From assembly GCA_017353855.1 (NCBI GenBank), contig JAFMSA010000153.1:1-8292 (forward strand): a stretch of 8,292 nt of DNA, read 5' to 3'. The notes below the pieces were generated by a model. That model did no database searches, was not told where the DNA came from, and saw only the letters and a list, made by a program, of their open reading frames with translations. Origin of the DNA: Alphaproteobacteria bacterium (lineage in GTDB: Bacteria > Pseudomonadota > Alphaproteobacteria > ATCC43930 > CGMCC-115725). The translations under genes and the position numbers were made by a program. Below are positions 4,798 to 8,292 of this stretch, one piece after another. Numbering within the stretch: the first letter of the stretch is position 1; the number at the start of each line of letters is the position of its first letter.

Positions 4798-6855
4798 TCA
4801 CGCGTTCCAGCCGATGGCCTGGCGCAGAAAATTGTAGCCGAGCGCGGTGAACGACGCGCGCTCTCGATTGTCCTTGCCATAGCCATGCCCGCCGGCGGCC
4901 GGCTCGTAAAAGTAGGCCTCATACCCCATTGCCTGCAACTTTGCCGCCATCTTGCGGGCATGGCCCGGATGGACGCGGTCGTCGCGACGGCTCGTCGCGA
5001 TCAGAATCGGGGGATAGGGCCGGCCCGCGGCGGCGGCATGATACGCTGAAATCTCCTTGAGGAATTTCCAGTCATCGGGATTATCGGGGTCGCCGTATTC
5101 GGCGATCCAGCTGGCCCCGGCGTGGAGTTTCGCGTAGCGGCGCATATCGATCAGCGGGATCGTGCAGAACAACGCGCCGAACCGCTCCGGATAACGGGTC
5201 AGCATATTGGTGATCAGGATCCCGCCATTGGAGCCGCCCTCCGCGGCGATGCGTCCGGGGCGCGTCACCCCCCGCCGCACGAGGTCGGCCGCAACCGCGG
5301 CGAAATCGTCATGCGACAGCCGCTTGCCGTCGCGGCGCCCGGCGTCGTGCCAGGCCGTGCCAAACTCGCCGCCGCCTCTGATATTGGCGACGACGCTGGT
5401 GCCGCCGCGTTCGAGCCAGAGCTTGCCGACCGCGGAATTGTAATAAGGCAACAACGAGGCTGCGAAGCCGCCGTAACCAGAAAGATGGACGGGCGCGTCA
5501 CCGGTTTCGCCAGGCGGCCCGACCTGCACGTACGGGATGCGTGTGCCATCCGGCGAGACCGCTTCATGGCGGCCGACAACCAGGCCCGCCGGATCAAACG
5601 CCGGCGGCGCCCGCTTCAAGAGCTCGGGCTGCGTTCCGGGCCGGAGCAGGAAGAGCGACGGGGGCGTCACAGGGTCTTGCGCGCTGGCGAGAAGGTCGCC
5701 GTTCGACTCCTCGGGGCGGACATCCAGCGGCCAGGCATGGACGACGCCGATATCGGGCAGACCGGCGATGTGCTCTCGCGACCAGCTCGCCTCGGATGGC
5801 GTCAGGACCTCGAATACGGGCTTGAGGTCGTCGAGAATCGAAAGAACAAGGCGGCCGCCGGACCAGAAGAAGCCCTGTAGCGCGCGGCGCGCGGCCGGCT
5901 CGAACAACTTTGTGAAGCGGCGGTCTCCCGACAGGAATGCCGGGAAGGAGATGCCGAGAACGGTGTCGGGCGGATATGTCTGACTGCCGATCGTCCAGGC
6001 GGTCCGCCGCCGGACGGCCAGCCAGCCGCGGTGCCATTGGACCCAGACGTCGGTGGGGAGATCGAGCCGGGTGGTGGGGCCGGCGCGATTACCGACCGAG
6101 ACGAAAGCGTCGAAAAAGCCGAGCTGCTCGGCAAACCAGACGCGCTCGTCTTCGGCCTCGCGCTCGACATCGGCCCAGACCGCCATGCTTTCGGCGCCCG
6201 TCTCGAATATGATGGGAGCGCTCAGAGCATCGGCTCCCCGCCGCCAGAGCCTTACGGTGCGCGCATAGCCTGAGCTGGTCGCCATCCCCTCGCCCAGCGC
6301 CGAAGACAGCAGCAACGTGTCGCGATCGAGCCAGGCGGCGGCGCCCTTGGCCTCCGGCAGACAGAAGCCATCGGAGACGAAGGACCTCGCAGCGAGATCG
6401 AATTCGCGCAGGACGACGGCATCGGCGCCGCCGCGCGACAGCATCAGGATCGCGCGGTCATGAGAGCCCGGATTGGTCGACGCGCCGCTCCACGTCCAAT
6501 CTTCCCCTTCTGTTGTCGCGAGCGCATCCAGATCGAGCAGGATGTCCCATGCGGGCTGCTGGGTCCGATAGCTGTCGAGCGACGTCGCCCGCCACAGGCC
6601 GCGCGGGTGCTGGGCATCCTTCCAGAAGTTGAAAACCCGTGAGCCACGTCTGGCAACGATCGGAATGTTGTCGGGGCGGTCGAATATCGCCGTGAGCGTG
6701 TCTCGGTCGGCGGCGAAACGGGCGTCTGCGAACCGTGCGAGGGTATGGGCATTTCGCGCCTCAACCCACTCGAGTGCCCGTTCCCCGTCGATATCCTCGA
6801 GCCAGAGATACGGGTCGTCGTCGGGGGCAGCGACTGTCGGGCGCGCATCGATCAT
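4798..6855 (-). CDS. Prolyl-oligopeptidase-family serine peptidase (S9A type)
   Basis: The 685-residue protein is close to the usual 690-720 of the family. The N terminus carries the hallmark DPYLWLEDIDGERALEWV (14-31). Residues of about 60-430 should form the seven-bladed beta-propeller that screens substrates. The alpha/beta-hydrolase domain follows, with SGYGGF (459-464), NIRGGGEFGTAWH (491-503) and the nucleophile elbow GGSNGG with Ser542. The acid is Asp625 (RRDDRV; Asp626 is the alternative) and the base is His657 (GGHGYG). The catalytic triad is therefore complete. Known members cut short peptides, usually after proline, but relatives act on other residues or on esters, so proline specificity is not proven. 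No signal peptide is visible, so it is probably cytoplasmic. The ATG at 6855 has GGGAG about 10 nt upstream, slightly far. It is first in an operon with LLM2. Confidence 0.93.
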   Translation of the reverse strand: MIDARPTVAAPDDDPYLWLEDIDGERALEWVEARNAHTLARFADARFAADRDTLTAIFDRPDNIPIVARRGSRVFNFWKDAQHPRGLWRATSLDSYRTQQPAWDILLDLDALATTEGEDWTWSGASTNPGSHDRAILMLSRGGADAVVLREFDLAARSFVSDGFCLPEAKGAAAWLDRDTLLLSSALGEGMATSSGYARTVRLWRRGADALSAPIIFETGAESMAVWADVEREAEDERVWFAEQLGFFDAFVSVGNRAGPTTRLDLPTDVWVQWHRGWLAVRRRTAWTIGSQTYPPDTVLGISFPAFLSGDRRFTKLFEPAARRALQGFFWSGGRLVLSILDDLKPVFEVLTPSEASWSREHIAGLPDIGVVHAWPLDVRPEESNGDLLASAQDPVTPPSLFLLRPGTQPELLKRAPPAFDPAGLVVGRHEAVSPDGTRIPYVQVGPPGETGDAPVHLSGYGGFAASLLPYYNSAVGKLWLERGGTSVVANIRGGGEFGTAWHDAGRRDGKRLSHDDFAAVAADLVRRGVTRPGRIAAEGGSNGGILITNMLTRYPERFGALFCTIPLIDMRRYAKLHAGASWIAEYGDPDNPDDWKFLKEISAYHAAAAGRPYPPILIATSRRDDRVHPGHARKMAAKLQAMGYEAYFYEPAAGGHGYGKDNRERASFTALGYNFLRQAIGWNA

Positions 6856-6896
6856 CGACTCTATGCTCCCATCCGCGCGGAGGTGATCGCGTTAAG

Positions 6897-6924
6897 CTTA
6901 TAGCCAAACGAGCGCCAAAATCAC
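6897..6924 (-). promoter_or_regulatory. Candidate promoter of the peptidase-LLM2 operon
   Basis: On the minus strand, TATAAG (6902-6897) matches five of six bases of the -10 consensus. GTGATT (6924-6919) keeps the TGA core of a -35 at 16-bp spacing. Transcription would begin near 6890, giving a leader of about 35 nt. This is the only AT-richer patch between 6856 and 7081. The -35 is weak. Confidence 0.4.
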
Positions 6925-6926
6925 GG

Positions 6927-6952
6927 CCGCCCCGCGTGGCAAGAGGGGGCGG
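6927..6952. repeat. GC-rich inverted repeat upstream of the peptidase promoter
   Basis: CCGCCCC (6927-6933) and GGGGCGG (6946-6952) form a perfect 7-bp stem with a 12-nt loop. On the minus strand it is followed by CCGTGATTTT, that is, four T residues starting 7 nt past the stem. It could act as a second, weak terminator for transcripts coming from the amidohydrolase gene. It also borders the candidate -35 of the peptidase. Confidence 0.4.
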
Positions 6953-6953
6953 T

Positions 6954-6967
6954 GCTGCTTCGGCAGC
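6954..6967. repeat. Compact hairpin with TTCG tetraloop
   Basis: GCTGC-TTCG-GCAGC is a perfect 5-bp stem whose plus-strand RNA would carry the very stable C(UUCG)G tetraloop. Read on the minus strand the loop is CGAA, which is less special. It sits 1 nt from the 6927-6952 repeat. The genes on both sides are transcribed leftward, so the stable plus-strand form matters only if there is antisense transcription. Confidence 0.4.
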
Positions 6968-7018
6968 GTTCGGGGTTGGATCTTCGTTGACGCCGCCGCG
7001 AGCGGCAGCCCGGCCGCG

Positions 7019-7069
7019 AAAATCGGAAGGGGGCGCAAAGGCCGGGTAGCGGCCTCCTTGTGCGCTCCC
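7019..7069 (-). terminator. Probable intrinsic terminator of the amidohydrolase gene
   Basis: On the minus strand, starting 12 nt past the stop codon, GGG(A)GCGCA pairs with TGCGCCCC. Inside, AGGCCG pairs with CGGCCT around a CTACC loop. The total is about 14 base pairs with one bulged A and one internal loop. TTCCGATTTT follows directly, an imperfect T tract. Position, stability and strand all fit Rho-independent termination after the amidohydrolase gene. Confidence 0.55.
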
Positions 7070-7081
7070 GACGCTTGTGAG

Positions 7082-8292
7082 CTAACCCGTTCCGGTCGAA
7101 AGCCGCCTGCCGCGGCGCACGAGGCGGCCGGGTGTCGCGCCGGTGTGCTCGCCGCGCTCGAAGACAGGGGTCCCGGCTACGAGGGTCGTCACGTAGCCTT
7201 CGACGCGCTGCACGAGACGTTTGCCGCCGGCCGGGAGATCGTTCACCACTTCGGGGGCGCGCAGGCGCAGCCGCGCGAAGTCGATCACGTTGATGTCGGC
7301 GCGCTTGCCGGGCACGAGTCGGCCACGGTCGTGGAAGCCGAAGAAGTCGGCGGTCTCGCTGGTCTGCCGCTTGACGATGAATTCGAGCGGCAATCCGGGT
7401 CCGCGCTGTCGATCACGTGCCCAATGGGTCAGCATATAGCTCGGTGCGCTCGCGTCGACGATCATCGCGACATGCGCGCCGCCGTCGCCGAGCCCGAGCA
7501 ATGTGCCCGGGTCGGTCAGCATTTCGCGGATCGGCTCGTGATCATCCTGCGCGTAGCCGGTTACCGGGAAGAACAGGAAATGGCCGGCGTCGGCGGTCAG
7601 GTAATCATAGGCGACCTCGTCCGGCGAGCGGTCTTCGCGCGCTGCTATCGCGGCGACACAACTCTCGGCGCGGGGCTCGTAGTCGGGCGGATCGCCCATC
7701 ACGTACATCCGGTCCCATCGCCCGGCGGCGAACTGCACGAGCGGGCCGAAGCGGCTGAGCAGCGCCGGTGACGGCCGATCGTCAAGGATCGAACGGCGCA
7801 CCGCCGGGTCGCGCAGCCGCGCGAGCCGTTCTGCGAGCGGCAGGGCCTCCAGCGGTCTGTAGCGCTCGCGGACCGCAAACGGGTTCAGCGAGGTGGCTAC
7901 CCCGAGAATAACTCCGACCGGGCGGCCGGCGACCTGCGCCGTGATCAGGGCTCCCTCGGCACGCGCCGCGTGCACGCCGGCCATGATGCGCCGCCAGCGC
8001 TGCGGGTCGGTCGGTCGGTCGGTCAGCAGAAACCAAACGGGGCGTCCGATCGCCTTGCCGAGTCGGGTGATCCAGGCGAATTCGGCCTTCTCGTCCTCGA
8101 AATCACTGTTCATGCCAAACGCGCCGGCTCCGACCGCGCCCAAACCCGAGCCGATCCCCGTCAGTTCATCGATCTCGGCGAAGCGGCCCGGCACCATCTC
8201 GCCGCGCGTCGTCTTGTGCGCGTTCGTCCTCGAGGTCGTGAAGCCGAACGCGCCGGCGCGTACTGCCTCTTCGGTAAGGCGGCGCATGTCGG
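7082..8292 (-). CDS. N-acyl-D-amino-acid deacylase-like amidohydrolase, C-terminal part
   Basis: The frame is open from the right edge to TAG at 7084-7082, giving just over 400 residues. The family is normally about 500-580, so roughly 150-180 N-terminal residues are missing. The ATG at 8287 is an internal Met: the frame continues upstream (Asp before it), and MRRLTEEAVRAGAFGFTTSR is mid-protein in relatives. Counting from that Met, the marks of the D-aminoacylase group of amidohydrolases (COG3653) are GLGDGGAHV (265-273) with probable metal-site Asp268, DASAPSYMLTHWARDR (278-293) and the closing GRLVPGKRADINVIDF (322-337). The family hydrolyses N-acyl-D-amino acids or related amides using zinc. 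Two usual zinc-binding histidine segments look replaced here (see findings), so the activity is uncertain. It is followed by its own terminator, so probably not in one transcript with the peptidase. Confidence 0.85.
   Translation of the reverse strand, partial: DMRRLTEEAVRAGAFGFTTSRTNAHKTTRGEMVPGRFAEIDELTGIGSGLGAVGAGAFGMNSDFEDEKAEFAWITRLGKAIGRPVWFLLTDRPTDPQRWRRIMAGVHAARAEGALITAQVAGRPVGVILGVATSLNPFAVRERYRPLEALPLAERLARLRDPAVRRSILDDRPSPALLSRFGPLVQFAAGRWDRMYVMGDPPDYEPRAESCVAAIAAREDRSPDEVAYDYLTADAGHFLFFPVTGYAQDDHEPIREMLTDPGTLLGLGDGGAHVAMIVDASAPSYMLTHWARDRQRGPGLPLEFIVKRQTSETADFFGFHDRGRLVPGKRADINVIDFARLRLRAPEVVNDLPAGGKRLVQRVEGYVTTLVAGTPVFERGEHTGATPGRLVRRGRRLSTGTG
8005..8024. repeat. GGTC x5 tetranucleotide repeat inside the amidohydrolase gene
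   Basis: Five uninterrupted GGTC units (GACC on the coding strand) encode the residues Thr-Asp-Arg-Pro-Thr-Asp, plus the first base of the next Pro codon. Gain or loss of one unit would shift the reading frame. The encoded segment lies between a barrel strand (PVWFLL) and a helix (QRWRRIM), a likely loop. Confidence 0.85.

Noticed and set aside
5122..5880. Long plus-strand open frame opposite the peptidase gene
   Set aside because: It is Arg/Ala/Gly-rich with no domain signature, and the opposite strand holds a full S9 peptidase with an intact triad.
6893..6900. TAAGCTTA palindrome near the peptidase promoter as an operator
   Set aside because: Eight bases is short, overlaps the likely -10 and transcription start, and has no second copy or known binding protein nearby.
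7058..7771. Plus-strand open frame opposite the amidohydrolase gene
   Set aside because: Same shadow effect; the minus-strand frame has conserved family motifs throughout.
8005..8024. GGTC repeats as a CRISPR or iteron array
   Set aside because: The units are 4 bp with no spacers and lie inside a coding region, so this is only a microsatellite.
8285..8287. ATG at 8287 as the true start of the amidohydrolase
   Set aside because: The frame is open to the window edge, the preceding codon fits the protein, and the family N-terminal metal-binding region would be missing.

Overview
The window is GC-rich, densely coding DNA from a free-living, metabolically versatile bacterium. An alpha- or other proteobacterium is my best guess, from the MarR regulator type, the purine-rich Shine-Dalgarno sites and the gene content; nothing in the window fixes the taxon. 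I see no tRNA, rRNA, CRISPR array, insertion sequence, phage gene or origin.

Layout: (1) 1-93, minus: the start of a VOC/PhnB-like protein that runs off the left edge. (2) 94-201: a divergent control region with a perfect 12-bp palindrome next to (3) a MarR-family regulator at 202-648, plus. (4) 649-826: a convergent spacer with two hairpins. (5) 827-1738, minus: a luciferase-like (LLM) oxidoreductase, here called LLM1. (6) 1739-1904: a divergent promoter region. (7) 1905-3548, plus: a lactate-permease-family transporter. (8) 3580-4782, minus: a second, different luciferase-like enzyme, LLM2, with a Glu-His-His-Phe motif. It follows, with a 15-nt gap, (9) a prolyl-oligopeptidase-type S9 serine peptidase at 4798-6855, minus, so the two probably form one transcript. 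(10) 6856-7081: a terminator, two further hairpins and a candidate promoter. (11) 7082-8292, minus: the C-terminal 400 or so residues of an N-acyl-D-amino-acid-deacylase-like amidohydrolase that runs off the right edge.

How the genes may fit together (inference): the MarR/VOC pair looks like a self-contained, autoregulated stress or detoxification unit. The rest resembles a catabolic neighbourhood: a peptidase, an amide-cleaving amidohydrolase, two flavin- or F420-dependent oxidoreductases and a carboxylate permease. No substrate can be read from the sequence. No clearly unprecedented machinery is visible. The points most worth a second look are the peptidase-LLM2 operon in this setting, the apparent loss of standard D-aminoacylase zinc ligands in the amidohydrolase, a GGTC x5 microsatellite inside that gene, and the MarR operator with its paired cysteines.
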